Source: Phycisphaerae bacterium (GTDB lineage Bacteria; Planctomycetota; Phycisphaerae; Sedimentisphaerales; Sedimentisphaeraceae). Taken from it: DNA of 62,037 bases. Each line of letters opens with the position of its first letter. Positions within the stretch are counted from its first letter, which is position 1. The DNA is taken from assembly GCA_027078365.1 (NCBI GenBank), contig JALWYQ010000022.1:1-62037 (forward strand), read 5' to 3'. Under the pieces are notes generated by a model. That model worked only from the letters and a program-made list of their open reading frames with translations. It had not been told where the DNA came from and ran no database searches. The translations under genes and the position numbers were made by a program. Shown here piece by piece: positions 36,274 to 45,727 of the stretch.

Positions 36274-37230
36274 CTAGCCCCTTGCAAAAGCCTTCTTGGA
36301 AAATGCTACCCTTTGCTCTGGTGTTTCGTTTGGATTTTGAGCCATATGCGCATCAATTTTTGCACGCCTATGGGCAAGCCCCTCTTGATTGGCAATCTGA
36401 ATAGACAATCCAGGCCTAGCATTTAACTCAAGGATAAGTGGGCCAAGTTCTTTATCAATTACAATATCTGCACCTAAATAGCCAAGCGAGGTAACCTCGT
36501 AGCATCTAGAAGCGAGCAGTACCTGCTCATCCCAATGCGGCACTACCAACTCGGAGAGCTTGGCTCCAGTATCAGGATGCGCAAGGCAAGTAACATTATG
36601 CATGACAGCGCCAACAGCCCTACCATCTCCTAGATTAATACCAACACCAACCGCACCTTGGTGCAAGTTTGCCTTACCATCAGACTCACTCGTAGCAAGG
36701 CGCATCATAGCCATTATTGGATAGCCTTTATAAACGATAAGTCTGATATCAGGAACGCCTTGATATGTAAAGTTTTTAAATGCATCGGTAAAATGCACAA
36801 GAGCTTCAACCATAGCATTGTCGTTTTCACCACCAAGGCTATATAAGCCGCTAAGTGTGTTGCTAACATGTCTTTGCAAATCTAACAGGGAAAGTTTTTC
36901 CCCATTTGGTTTTACGTAACGATCTCCATCTTTACCAACGATAACCAAAATTCCTTTACCCTGAGAGCCATTGGCTGGTTTTATAACAAACTCACTGTAC
37001 GGTGCAAGAATATCTTTTAGCTTGCGCACTTGAGACTGCTCTCTTACGACAGAATAGAGCTGTGGAACAGCTATTTTATGCTTCTGAGCCGCAATCTTGG
37101 TTTTGAGCTTATCATCAACGACAGGAAAAAACTTGCGAGGATTATTCTCCATAATGTAGCGTACATTTCGCTCGTTCATCCCAACTATCCCAAGCTCTCG
37201 CAATCTAGAGGGCTTAATAAAATCAAACAT
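36274..37230 (-). CDS. RimK-related ATP-grasp alpha-L-glutamate ligase-like protein
   Basis: This 318-residue ATP-grasp protein is related to glutamate ligases of the RimK type. Visible motifs are FVIKPANGSQGKGILVI near residue 82 (lysine and glycine loop), VEALVHF, and LGPLILELNARPGLSIQIAN near 265 (metal-binding Glu/Asn). The start at 37230 has GGGAGGT 7 nt upstream and overlaps the preceding gene by 8 bp. It is the last of three genes (retropepsin-like lipoprotein, transglutaminase-like 7TM protein, ATP-grasp) that recur together in other bacteria and are thought to handle peptide or amino-acid ligation at the envelope. The natural substrate is not established. Confidence 0.88.
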   Translation of the reverse strand: MFDFIKPSRLRELGIVGMNERNVRYIMENNPRKFFPVVDDKLKTKIAAQKHKIAVPQLYSVVREQSQVRKLKDILAPYSEFVIKPANGSQGKGILVIVGKDGDRYVKPNGEKLSLLDLQRHVSNTLSGLYSLGGENDNAMVEALVHFTDAFKNFTYQGVPDIRLIVYKGYPIMAMMRLATSESDGKANLHQGAVGVGINLGDGRAVGAVMHNVTCLAHPDTGAKLSELVVPHWDEQVLLASRCYEVTSLGYLGADIVIDKELGPLILELNARPGLSIQIANQEGLAHRRAKIDAHMAQNPNETPEQRVAFSKKAFARG

Positions 37231-38779
37231 TATCGCTACCTCCCTCATCGAAAGCTTTGAATCTAATCAATTCGCTCAAACGATAGCCTGAATAACGACC
37301 TAGAAGCAGTACAATCGCAAGAACAGTAAGCATAAGTTCTGGGAACGCAAACATCATATGCCTTGCTGTACCATTGGACATAACAGAATAAGCAACCACA
37401 GCAACTAACAATGAGCCACCGCCACGAACAAACACTTCTTTGGCGCCTTGTTCTTCCCAAAGGACACAAAGCCTCTCGATTGTCCAAGAGAGTACGATCA
37501 TTGGGAAGAATGTTATTGTCAACCCTTGGCGCAGACCAAGTTTATTACTTAAGACGCTAAGGAACGCCATGATAAATACTACCACAATAAGAACCGCTGA
37601 GATTCTTGGTATCAACAAGAGGTTGAGCCTTGTTAGATACGACCTAACCGCTAGTCCTGAAGATACGATAAGCAAAAATATCACAATTCCTGGCAAAACA
37701 TTAGTTTCAAGAAACGCCATTGCAATAAGAATAGGCATAAATGTTCCAGACGTGGAAATACCAACAAGGTTACGTAATAAAACTACTATGAGAGCGCCAA
37801 GTGGAACCATTAACAATTTTTTAAATGTACTCTGTTGAGAGATTGGAAGTGAATAAATTGAGAAATTAACCAGCATTGATTTTTTATCAGATGCGGTATC
37901 CACAGCAAATGCTCCAGCCAACTTGTTCTCTTTTAAGACTGAGATGCTAATCTTAACGTCTTTACCACCAGTAACATCTAACAGAGAATTACCTCCCCTC
38001 TGCCAGAATAAAAATCTTGGCGGCAACTTATGTGAATCACTACCTAAAGTAAAGAACCTCCACTTATCACCATCACCAACACAAAGAACTGCTGTCAATT
38101 TCTGTTTCTTTTTACTCTTGTCTAGCTCAAAACCTTTTGCTAACACAGATTTAATATCCAATGTTGCAAGTATCAATTGCGCTAATTCTAGCCTTTTAGT
38201 TTTTGTAGGTTTACTTCCCAACAGCAATGTTACCTTAGACTGCAATTTAGGTTCCGAGATAACATCTAGCAAGGCATCAATAAAGGCAACTTCATCTTTC
38301 TTTGGATCAACATTTATACTCTTTACTATTTCATTAACTGCAACAAGTTGCTCTTCGTTAAATTCAACCGAAACGTCTGGAACGTCCGCTTTGTAAAATT
38401 CTAATTCGCTCTGAGAAACATCATAAACAGATGCCCGGTAAAGGATATCTTGCTTTCCTTCTACGCCAGAAGCCTTCCATATCGCGCGGCGATGCTCTCT
38501 GTGTGGAACATTCTCTACGATAGTAAATTCATATTCCTTACCTGATATTTGCGTCTCTTTAGCGATAGCAAGGTTGTTCTGGTTGCCCGGAATAGCTAAA
38601 GACACCTCTACATCCTTATCTGTTGGTTGAAAACTTATATGAGACTCTACTGTCCAAACAGGAATTGTTTTGTCTGTAAAGAGTGGAAAATGTAAAACTT
38701 TATTTTTGTAAATCGTTAAGGAAATACCCGTAAATGCCAAAATTGCAACAAGTATATAAAATCTATATTTAGATGCCAT
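37223..38779 (-). CDS. Inactive transglutaminase-like protein with seven TM helices
   Basis: This 518-residue membrane protein has one N-terminal helix (FYILVAILAFTGISLTIY), a long extracytoplasmic region of about 300 residues with a degenerate transglutaminase-like fold, then about seven TM helices from residue 330 onward (LLMVPLGALIVVLL, FMPILIAMAFL, IVIFLLIVSSGLAV, VLIVVVFIMAFLSVL and more). This matches the 7TM family usually coded beside RimK-like ATP-grasp ligases. It overlaps the ATP-grasp gene by 8 bp and follows the retropepsin-like gene by 50 bp. Confidence 0.85.
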   Translation of the reverse strand: MASKYRFYILVAILAFTGISLTIYKNKVLHFPLFTDKTIPVWTVESHISFQPTDKDVEVSLAIPGNQNNLAIAKETQISGKEYEFTIVENVPHREHRRAIWKASGVEGKQDILYRASVYDVSQSELEFYKADVPDVSVEFNEEQLVAVNEIVKSINVDPKKDEVAFIDALLDVISEPKLQSKVTLLLGSKPTKTKRLELAQLILATLDIKSVLAKGFELDKSKKKQKLTAVLCVGDGDKWRFFTLGSDSHKLPPRFLFWQRGGNSLLDVTGGKDVKISISVLKENKLAGAFAVDTASDKKSMLVNFSIYSLPISQQSTFKKLLMVPLGALIVVLLRNLVGISTSGTFMPILIAMAFLETNVLPGIVIFLLIVSSGLAVRSYLTRLNLLLIPRISAVLIVVVFIMAFLSVLSNKLGLRQGLTITFFPMIVLSWTIERLCVLWEEQGAKEVFVRGGGSLLVAVVAYSVMSNGTARHMMFAFPELMLTVLAIVLLLGRYSGYRLSELIRFKAFDEGGSDNV

Positions 38780-38829
38780 GCTAATAATCTCCCGAGAATC
38801 TAGTCAACAAATCTGTTGGAATTAATTAA

Positions 38830-39384
38830 TTATTTGAAACTAACCTCAATAGCACCAGTGTACTTTCGATTGCAATCTACAATAGCATTGCCAGCTAAGA
38901 AGTTTCTGCCAATTAGAATTGGATATTCAAACTTGCTTCTATCTGTCAGGGTAAACTCTACTACATCGTGAATCTCACCAAGCTCGATAGGCAACTTAAC
39001 TGCTTTTCTGATTTGATCTTTAGCGCCATGTCGCTTAATTGGCACCGTTCTAGATAGGCGTTTTTCAAATTGCACTTTCTTCTTCGTCTTTGGGTCAATC
39101 ATATTGAACCTAACCCACTTTTTGCCATCTCTAACAAATTCAACAATATCGGTTGCATTGGCAGAACATGTTGTTGCACCGGTATCGATTCTAGCCTTGT
39201 AAACAAACTTCTTTTGGGTCAGAGCAACCTTTTCAGTCTGACCAACAATATAAGTAGTATTATCTGTTTCTTTGATGGATTGCTTCTTATGCACATCATC
39301 GCCCTTAAATAATTCGTTACAGCCAGATACGAGAAGAACTAATGCAATTAGCAATACAATAGTTGGAAGCTTTGAGATTCTCAT
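38830..39384 (-). CDS. Retropepsin-like aspartic protease lipoprotein
   Basis: This 184-residue protein is of the RimB/'ATP-dependent zinc protease' Pfam group, which is really a retropepsin-like fold. It has a lipoprotein signal (LLIALVLLVSGC) and the catalytic DTGA motif in KARIDTGATTC (Asp67), then RHGAKDQIRKAVKLPIELG and ILIGRNFL, the conserved second half. It is the first gene of the three-gene set and is probably anchored in a membrane facing the periplasm. The true target is unknown. Confidence 0.85.
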   Translation of the reverse strand: MRISKLPTIVLLIALVLLVSGCNELFKGDDVHKKQSIKETDNTTYIVGQTEKVALTQKKFVYKARIDTGATTCSANATDIVEFVRDGKKWVRFNMIDPKTKKKVQFEKRLSRTVPIKRHGAKDQIRKAVKLPIELGEIHDVVEFTLTDRSKFEYPILIGRNFLAGNAIVDCNRKYTGAIEVSFK

Positions 39385-39589
39385 TTTTCACATTCTCCAA
39401 TGAAATGATCAATATAATTGATTACTATTAAAAAAGTATATCTGAGAGCTGTTGCTTGTCAAGATAGAAACACCACTCTCAAAAAACAAAAGCAAACAGG
39501 TTGTCGCAATACCTTACAAAAACTTAGATGCCTTCTAAACTTACCATAGAATAAATAGATTTCAAAATTAAACCAACGCAAAAGACAAC

Positions 39590-41494
39590 CTAATCTAAAC
39601 CAGCTTCTTTTGCATGAAGTTTTAATATACGCTTAACCTCTTTGATAGCGATAGGATGCTCTTGAACGCTATGACCTGATGGCACGAGTTTTTCGCTCAC
39701 AGCATTGTCAATATGCGAACTCCAGTATGGAACAACCCCATCGGATGAACCTATCGCCGGACATACCGTTCTAGTACCAATTATTGAATGGTATATCACC
39801 GAATCGTCAAGAGGAATCTTATTTGTAGCAACGATAAAATGGGAACTTGGAGAAAGCAGTGTAATTCCAGTTCCAGGCTTTTCAACATCTAAACCCTTAC
39901 GCAGAGAAGATTTGTTCTTTTCTCTAAGCAATAGAGCATCAGTGGTATTTGTAACTACACTTGGCAACTCGATAAAACTTGCGCCGAGTTTAGCATACCA
40001 TTTATCCGCTAATTCACTTCCTTTATGAGGGGTAGCAAGAAATACAACCCGTTTTACAAATGGTAGAGGATGGAAGAAGAATATTTTAGAAAGTATCTGC
40101 TTTTCTTTTTCACCTAAATCCATCTCGTCAATAGGTTTTTCGAATAACTCATCCCAATACACGCTGCCGCTATCTTGAACCATCTGTCTCGTCAACAAGC
40201 CTCCCATACTATGAGCTACTATAACCATATTGTTAAAGGTTTTAGATTTATGCTCAGGGTCGTATTTCGCCTGTACCGCAAGCAACTCTTTTCTAAGCAA
40301 AGAGCCAGAATATATAATTGGCAAGCCAGTCGGATATCTAAATGTCCAAAACTGATATTTTTCACGAAGCTGAGGATCTCCCCTAAGATCGTTAAACATC
40401 TCCACCCAAGTGATAGGGCTCGACATCAACCCATGAACCATCAAAACAGGAATCTTATCCTCTCGATAGGCTTCAAGCATTGTAATGCCTACAATGTCAG
40501 TGTTTTCACTATTAAACATTGCAATAATCCCATCAATCGGAGACGCTTTCTCCTTAGCAAGCATAACTCCAAGAGGCGTCGAGTAGTCTGCTTCAAGAGG
40601 GATTTCTTGGTTGTTGATATGTATCGACTCGACAGATAGAGAATCGTAAAATCTTATTGATGCTTTTCTATAATGGCCACCATCCTTCTCTTGCATCGGA
40701 GAAAACGCTATAAATGCTGTCAGCGAAAACGCTAGATTTTTCTTTGGTTGATAGTCGTCAAAAAATTCAGATGCCCTAGGATTGTCAACAAAGCCAATAA
40801 CCGGAGCCCCTAATCCTTTTGAGAAATATTCATTACGCACGCCTTCAATACGAATATCATTGGCAAGAAGAATCTTATCAAAATTGTTAGGACTCCAAAC
40901 ATACGGTTCATTTATTACAAGCTCAAAATCGTAAGTAACATCACCAAACTTCACGATTTTCTTCAACGGCCACTTATTTTTACCATCATAGGACAAGCTA
41001 ATTAACTGCGCAACTGCTTGATTGTAAATGTTAGCGATAAAACGATACGATGGCTTTAATGTGTACTCTGTTTTATTTTGTTTTTCAGAAGTAAGATAAT
41101 CATAAGAATATGCCGCAGCGTTCAAAAACATAGCCTTTACTAAAGCCACGTCACTTTTTCTCAACTTTTTACCCTCTAACAGCGAGATTTCTGCAATAGA
41201 AGAAACAAGCTGCGTTCTATCGTAAACGCTATCAGCCGAATTAAGCTCTTCTTCTATCAATCTTATGACTACAGCAGGATCTTCTTTATATTGATCTGTT
41301 AAAAAGTTTAATCTTAGAGCTTGTCTTGTCGCATCACTGAGTCGATTAGAGTTCAATGCTGAGACGTGTCTTTCTTGGAATAATTTTTCTGATGATACAT
41401 TCTGGATTGAATATTTTGAGCCACAACCTGAAAAAAGCAGACTCAACACAAATAAAACAATTACAAGCAACCTATTATTTTCTTTCACTATCAC
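39590..41494 (-). CDS. Lipoprotein with alpha/beta hydrolase (lipase-like) domain
   Basis: This 634-residue protein has a lipoprotein signal (IVLFVLSLLFSGC) and an N-terminal half that is unrecognised, with helical then strand-rich character. A lipase-type alpha/beta hydrolase domain follows from about residue 325: VLMVHGLMSSPITW (oxyanion loop), VAHSMGGLL with the nucleophile Ser about 427, and SDGVVPYWSSHID near the end with the acidic residue; the C-terminal GHSVQEHP supplies a candidate His. It is predicted to hydrolyse esters or cell-envelope lipids at the periplasmic face. It is monocistronic, 205 bp upstream of the retropepsin-like gene on the same strand. Confidence 0.8.
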   Translation of the reverse strand: MIVKENNRLLVIVLFVLSLLFSGCGSKYSIQNVSSEKLFQERHVSALNSNRLSDATRQALRLNFLTDQYKEDPAVVIRLIEEELNSADSVYDRTQLVSSIAEISLLEGKKLRKSDVALVKAMFLNAAAYSYDYLTSEKQNKTEYTLKPSYRFIANIYNQAVAQLISLSYDGKNKWPLKKIVKFGDVTYDFELVINEPYVWSPNNFDKILLANDIRIEGVRNEYFSKGLGAPVIGFVDNPRASEFFDDYQPKKNLAFSLTAFIAFSPMQEKDGGHYRKASIRFYDSLSVESIHINNQEIPLEADYSTPLGVMLAKEKASPIDGIIAMFNSENTDIVGITMLEAYREDKIPVLMVHGLMSSPITWVEMFNDLRGDPQLREKYQFWTFRYPTGLPIIYSGSLLRKELLAVQAKYDPEHKSKTFNNMVIVAHSMGGLLTRQMVQDSGSVYWDELFEKPIDEMDLGEKEKQILSKIFFFHPLPFVKRVVFLATPHKGSELADKWYAKLGASFIELPSVVTNTTDALLLREKNKSSLRKGLDVEKPGTGITLLSPSSHFIVATNKIPLDDSVIYHSIIGTRTVCPAIGSSDGVVPYWSSHIDNAVSEKLVPSGHSVQEHPIAIKEVKRILKLHAKEAGLD

Positions 41495-41803
41495 GACAAA
41501 CCTCTCGCGTCTTCCAATTCTATTGATAAAAACATGCGATGTTGGGCAATCCTACATACAAATGCAAATTCCCACTACAAACAAAACGCCTTCAAGTAGA
41601 TACAATACTACATAGGTACAGTTAGTCAAGAATAATGAAATAAATAGTAGAACCACAAGCAAAGACAACAACATTGACTCTGCTTGCAGCGATGACCTTT
41701 AATATTGATTCGCATCATTCATAACAAAAAAAAATGGCAACTACTTTAAATTAATATTATAATCCCGCCGAGTTTGTTAATCATTTGTGATTCTGGAAGT
41801 CAT
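41495..41803. other. Divergent spacer between the lipase-like gene and fabH
   Basis: These 309 bp separate divergent starts and must contain two promoters. AT-rich stretches are present but no clear -35/-10 pair or repeat stands out. GGAAG lies just before the fabH ATG. Confidence 0.5.
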
Positions 41804-42790
41804 ATGGCAACATCCGTAACAATTAAATCGACTGGCAGTTATCTGCCAGAGAAAGTGTTATCTAACCAAGATTTAGCTCTAAGTCTAGGACTAGACGAAG
41901 GCTGGATTGCGCAGCGAACCGGTGTAATGCGCAGGCATATCGCCGCCAAAGACCAAGCAACTAGCGATTTAGCAACAATCGCCGCAAAGAGAGCCTTAGA
42001 AAACGCAAAGATGGAGATTGGTGATATTGATATGATTTTAGTTTCAACTGGAATCTCAGACACGACATTCCCTCCCACAGCATGCAGAGTTCACAAGAAT
42101 CTAGACGCAGCCAACATACCTGCGATGGACATTTCTGCTTCGTGTAGCGGCTTTCTATACGCAATAGCAACCGCTAACGCTTATATAAAGTCAGCGATGG
42201 CAAAGAATATACTGCTAGTTTGCTCTGAAATTAGAAGTAAATTCATCAATTATCAAGACCCCAACACGGCAAGCGTTTACGGTGATGGTGCCGGTGCTGT
42301 GATTCTCTCGGCTAGCGACGAAAAAGATAAAGGTTTTATAGACATACACCTCGGCGCAGACTCAAGGGGTTCTGAAGCTATAACAATTCCCGCCGGTGGA
42401 ACGAGAATACCGCCAACGCACGAAACTCTAAACAGTGGGCTTCACTACATACATTTCCACGATAAGTCCATCATTAAATCAGCAGTGAGAGGAATAAAAG
42501 AAGAAGTTGATACTAGACTTAAATATCTTGGCATCGACAAAAACCAAATAGATGTTGTAATCGCACACCAAATGAACCTGCGCATGCTAGAGTCTCTATC
42601 AAAGAGAATGAAAATCAGCATGGATAAATTTGTGATAAATATTCAAAACCGAGGCAACACATCATCGGCTAGCATACCAATAGCAATGGACGAGGCAATC
42701 AATGCCGGGAAGATTAAAGCCGGCGACCTCGTACTATTCATATCTTACGGCGCAGGCTTTACTTGGGGCTCTAGTTTCTACAGATTCTAA
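41804..42790 (+). CDS. fabH: Beta-ketoacyl-ACP synthase III
   Basis: This 328-residue thiolase-fold enzyme starts fatty-acid chains by condensing acetyl-CoA with malonyl-ACP. The catalytic Cys114 is in DISASCSGF, the His in VIAHQMN and the Asn in NRGNTSSAS, in the correct order. GDGAGAVIL is also present. The usual HQANxRI is HQMNLRM here. The start at 41804 is chosen for its family match (MATSVTIKSTGSYLP) and the upstream GGAAG. No other fab genes are adjacent. It may also be a FabH-like enzyme of a secondary pathway. Confidence 0.9.
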   Translation: MATSVTIKSTGSYLPEKVLSNQDLALSLGLDEGWIAQRTGVMRRHIAAKDQATSDLATIAAKRALENAKMEIGDIDMILVSTGISDTTFPPTACRVHKNLDAANIPAMDISASCSGFLYAIATANAYIKSAMAKNILLVCSEIRSKFINYQDPNTASVYGDGAGAVILSASDEKDKGFIDIHLGADSRGSEAITIPAGGTRIPPTHETLNSGLHYIHFHDKSIIKSAVRGIKEEVDTRLKYLGIDKNQIDVVIAHQMNLRMLESLSKRMKISMDKFVINIQNRGNTSSASIPIAMDEAINAGKIKAGDLVLFISYGAGFTWGSSFYRF

Positions 42791-42825
42791 CCGCAGATAG
42801 ACGCAGATTAACGCGGATTTCGAAA
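42788..42825. repeat. Short ACCGCAGATAGACGCAGATT repeat
   Basis: The text starts at the fabH stop codon and resembles the first part of the tandem run at 11811-11907. It lies 3' of a gene, like that one. Confidence 0.55.
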
Positions 42826-42909
42826 ACCTTTTGACTGCTATCTAAGCGTTTAGTTTGTACCTCTAGCTACTTTAACGCTAGTTGTGTTAAAGTGAGTACC
42901 TCTTAATCA

Positions 42910-43914
42910 TCAACGGCAAACTCTAAATCCTAAATCGTAGTACATATGGTATGTGCCATAAAAATCTCTATACGCCACTTTGCAATCAGTTGAAGAGGTG
43001 TACCAACTTCCGCCGCAAAGAATGTAGGATTCGCCGCTATAGACGCTACTAGTCCACTCTCTCACATTTCCAGACATATCATTGAGTCCATAGCCAAAAG
43101 AATCATAAAAATCGACGGGGCTCGTGTAAGGAGTGGTTGTGAATCCAAGTGGGTTTTCCAAGTCATAGTTAACCTTGCTATGGTCTATTGTCTCGCCGCA
43201 ACCATAAATATAACTACCATCATAGTCCGCGACAGCTTGCCACTGCCACTGAGTTGGAAGATTATAGTTAGAATAAAAATTGCAGAATGCCATCGCACCG
43301 TACCAGCTAACCTCTATAACAGGATGGTTGCTCATATCGAATCCATCACGGCTGCGCACTGTAAAAACTTGATTAGTATAGCTTATGTTGCTATATGAAT
43401 TAGCTTCAAAAGTCTTAAAATAAGGCTCTCCGACAAAATCTTCGCCACTGTTGCTTCCATCTGCACCATAAACAACATAATCCTCACCAACAGTGATATC
43501 ACCAGAGGCAAGAGCTGCGTTTAAAAATTCGCAATATTGAGCGTTAGTTGTTTTGTACCTACTCATAAAGCCAGTAAAGCCGCCGTGACTAATTGGATTG
43601 CCGTTTATATCTTTCATGCCAGAGCCATCATCATCAATATAGACCCATACCATTCCAGAAGGATGTAGCCAGTTTTCACCAAATATGGAGAGGTCCAAAA
43701 TGTCCACAGTGCCATCATCGTTGAAATCACAATCAGCGTTATAATCAGAATCTCCAAGAGATAATTGCCATGATGATGCAAATTTTGCAAACGCAATTAA
43801 GTCAATTCTAGGGCTATCTGTAAGATTGCCAATATTGAGAAGCGTTGTTTGCGCACTCAAACATGTCGCGACAAAAAAAATGACGACTAAAACCGCAATA
43901 GCTAGGTGTTTCAT
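42910..43914 (-). CDS. Secreted FGE-sulfatase (SUMF1)-like protein with dockerin-like segment
   Basis: This 334-residue protein has a signal peptide (AIAVLVVIFFVATCLSAQ) and a segment at about 35-82 with two D-rich dockerin-like repeats (LIAFAKFASSW, then DFNDDGTVDILDLSIFG). A formylglycine-generating-enzyme-like domain fills about 88-334: VSWYGAMAFCNFYS, LPTQWQWQ, NDMSGNVREWTSSVY, GGSWYTS and GFRVCR. The final Cys belongs to the motif; only some active-site residues can be judged, so enzymatic activity is uncertain. The dockerin-like pair is typical of Phycisphaerae secreted proteins. It may be a degradative or sulfatase-associated factor. Confidence 0.82.
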   Translation of the reverse strand: MKHLAIAVLVVIFFVATCLSAQTTLLNIGNLTDSPRIDLIAFAKFASSWQLSLGDSDYNADCDFNDDGTVDILDLSIFGENWLHPSGMVWVYIDDDGSGMKDINGNPISHGGFTGFMSRYKTTNAQYCEFLNAALASGDITVGEDYVVYGADGSNSGEDFVGEPYFKTFEANSYSNISYTNQVFTVRSRDGFDMSNHPVIEVSWYGAMAFCNFYSNYNLPTQWQWQAVADYDGSYIYGCGETIDHSKVNYDLENPLGFTTTPYTSPVDFYDSFGYGLNDMSGNVREWTSSVYSGESYILCGGSWYTSSTDCKVAYRDFYGTYHMYYDLGFRVCR

Positions 43915-44424
43915 AGTTACACCTCCGATATTTCATTCCCATATTGAGACTCATCCTTTTGGCAATACAACACTCAGATATAACACTGAAAAAACAACCC
44001 ACCTGCACCAACCAGCGCAAAGCGAGCCGTCGCATCTTTCAGATGCCAAAAGAATTCCCCGCACATCTCTACTCTCCCTTGAAATACCAACCTCCATTGT
44101 ATAGTAGCATCTTCCGGTTTCAAGAAGATTAACCCCATCTCAGGGCTAAATAAACGCAATTAATTGCCTTTCCCGCATAATATACGAGGAAATATTTGTA
44201 ATTATCACAGCAAATATTTCAAACTATTGTATAGCCACATTTACCTTTACGAAAAACTGGACTATAAAATACAACACTTACGTTTTTTTAAATGCGTCCT
44301 TTTTTTAGAAATCTCAGATGCATTAAGCATTTTTAATTTTGAAATTTTTGCAAAACCTCTGTATCATTACGTGCGTTTATTACAAACAGAATCAATACCT
44401 CTATAAAATAAAGGAATTTTAAAG
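43915..44424. other. Spacer between the FGE-like gene and pgk
   Basis: These 510 bp separate divergent genes. On the minus strand, the leader of the FGE-like gene contains GCATCTGAAAGATGC, a perfect stem with a GAAA loop, around 44035, next to GCGCAAAGCGAGC-type text. The pgk side is AT-rich. Short frames in the leader look like chance. No known riboswitch was recognised. Confidence 0.5.
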
Positions 44425-45663
44425 ATGGCTAAGAAAACAGTTGCTGACATTGATGTTGCAGGTAAAAAAGTACTTATGAGAGCAGACTTTAACGTGCCTC
44501 TTGATGAGAATATGAACATAACGGATGATGCGCGTATTACAAAGGCTATGCCTACAATACAGCACGTGCTAGACAATGGAGGCTCTCTAATACTGATGAG
44601 TCACCTTGGTAGACCAAAAGGCGAGAAGAATCCAAAATTCTCATTAGCTCCAGTGGCAAAACGCCTTAGCGAAATACTAGGCAAAGACGTCATCTTCACA
44701 GACGATTGCATTGGCGACGATGTCAAGGCAAAGGCTGCTGCTCTAAAAGCTGGCGATGTGATGTTACTCGAGAATTTACGTTTCCACAAAGAAGAAACTA
44801 TCAAAGATAAAGTGGCCAAAGAAGACGCGCAGCTAAGAGAAGCAAAAGATAACTTCGCAAAACAAATCGCTGAGTTAGGCGATGTATATGTTTGTGATGC
44901 ATTCGGTACTGCACACCGAGATAACGCGTCTATGTACACAGTTCCTTGCTTTATGAAAGGCAAACCACTCGTTGCCGGCTTCCTAATTGAGAAAGAAATC
45001 AAGTTCCTAGGCGATACAATCAATAATGGCGAAAAACCATTTGTTGCAATTCTTGGCGGTGCCAAAGTTTCAGATAAACTACAGGTTATCGAAAATCTAA
45101 TGGAGAAGGTTGACACAATCATCATTGGTGGCGGCATGGGATACACCTTTGCAAAAGCAAAAGGCATAGAAATTGGTGATAGTCTATGCGAAGATGATTT
45201 CGTATCAAAGGCAGCCGAGTTACTTGAAATGAGCAAAGATGGTAAATGTGAAATACTTCTTCCTGTAGATTGCAAAGCTGCTGATAAGTTTGACACAAAC
45301 GCAAACACTCAAATCGTTGAAGGCGACATTCCAGATGGATGGATGGGATTGGATATTGGTCCAAAGACTGCAGAGTTGTTTGTCAGCAAGATTGAATCTG
45401 CAAAGACTGTCGTCTGGAATGGCCCTATGGGAGTTTTCGAGATGGAGGCGTTTGCTAGCGGAACTAAAGCAGTTGCAAACGCCCTAGCCAAAGCCACTGC
45501 AAACGGAGCTAGAACTGTTGTCGGCGGCGGCGATAGTGCATCGGCAATTAAACTTCTTGGCTTAGAAGATAAGGTAAGCCACGTATCAACTGGTGGCGGT
45601 GCTTCACTAGAAATGATGGAAGGCAAGAACTTCAAAGTCATCAGCATTCTTGACGACAAGTAA
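44425..45663 (+). CDS. pgk: Phosphoglycerate kinase
   Basis: This 412-residue enzyme transfers phosphate from 1,3-bisphosphoglycerate to ADP. Motifs are RADFNVPLD (residues 19-27), LMSHLGRPKG, GGAKVSDKL, GGGMGYTFAKAKG and VVGGGDSASA. Length fits a monofunctional enzyme with no fused triose-phosphate isomerase. AAAGGAATT precedes the start. It is monocistronic and terminated by a strong hairpin. Confidence 0.96.
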   Translation: MAKKTVADIDVAGKKVLMRADFNVPLDENMNITDDARITKAMPTIQHVLDNGGSLILMSHLGRPKGEKNPKFSLAPVAKRLSEILGKDVIFTDDCIGDDVKAKAAALKAGDVMLLENLRFHKEETIKDKVAKEDAQLREAKDNFAKQIAELGDVYVCDAFGTAHRDNASMYTVPCFMKGKPLVAGFLIEKEIKFLGDTINNGEKPFVAILGGAKVSDKLQVIENLMEKVDTIIIGGGMGYTFAKAKGIEIGDSLCEDDFVSKAAELLEMSKDGKCEILLPVDCKAADKFDTNANTQIVEGDIPDGWMGLDIGPKTAELFVSKIESAKTVVWNGPMGVFEMEAFASGTKAVANALAKATANGARTVVGGGDSASAIKLLGLEDKVSHVSTGGGASLEMMEGKNFKVISILDDK

Positions 45664-45676
45664 GCATAAAAAAATA

Positions 45677-45709
45677 AGGGCGGCCTTTTTAATAAAGACC
45701 GCCCTTTTT
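45677..45709 (+). terminator. Terminator of pgk
   Basis: AAGGGCGGCC and GACCGCCCTT pair (one G-T) over a short AT loop, followed by TTTTT. The same hairpin has an A-run on its other side and could serve the convergent PhnA-like gene. Confidence 0.85.
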
Positions 45710-45727
45710 CTTTGAATCAAACCTAAA

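Noticed and set aside
43814-44159. Two short minus-strand frames before the FGE-like gene
   Set aside because: They overlap each other and the signal-peptide region and show no conserved motif.
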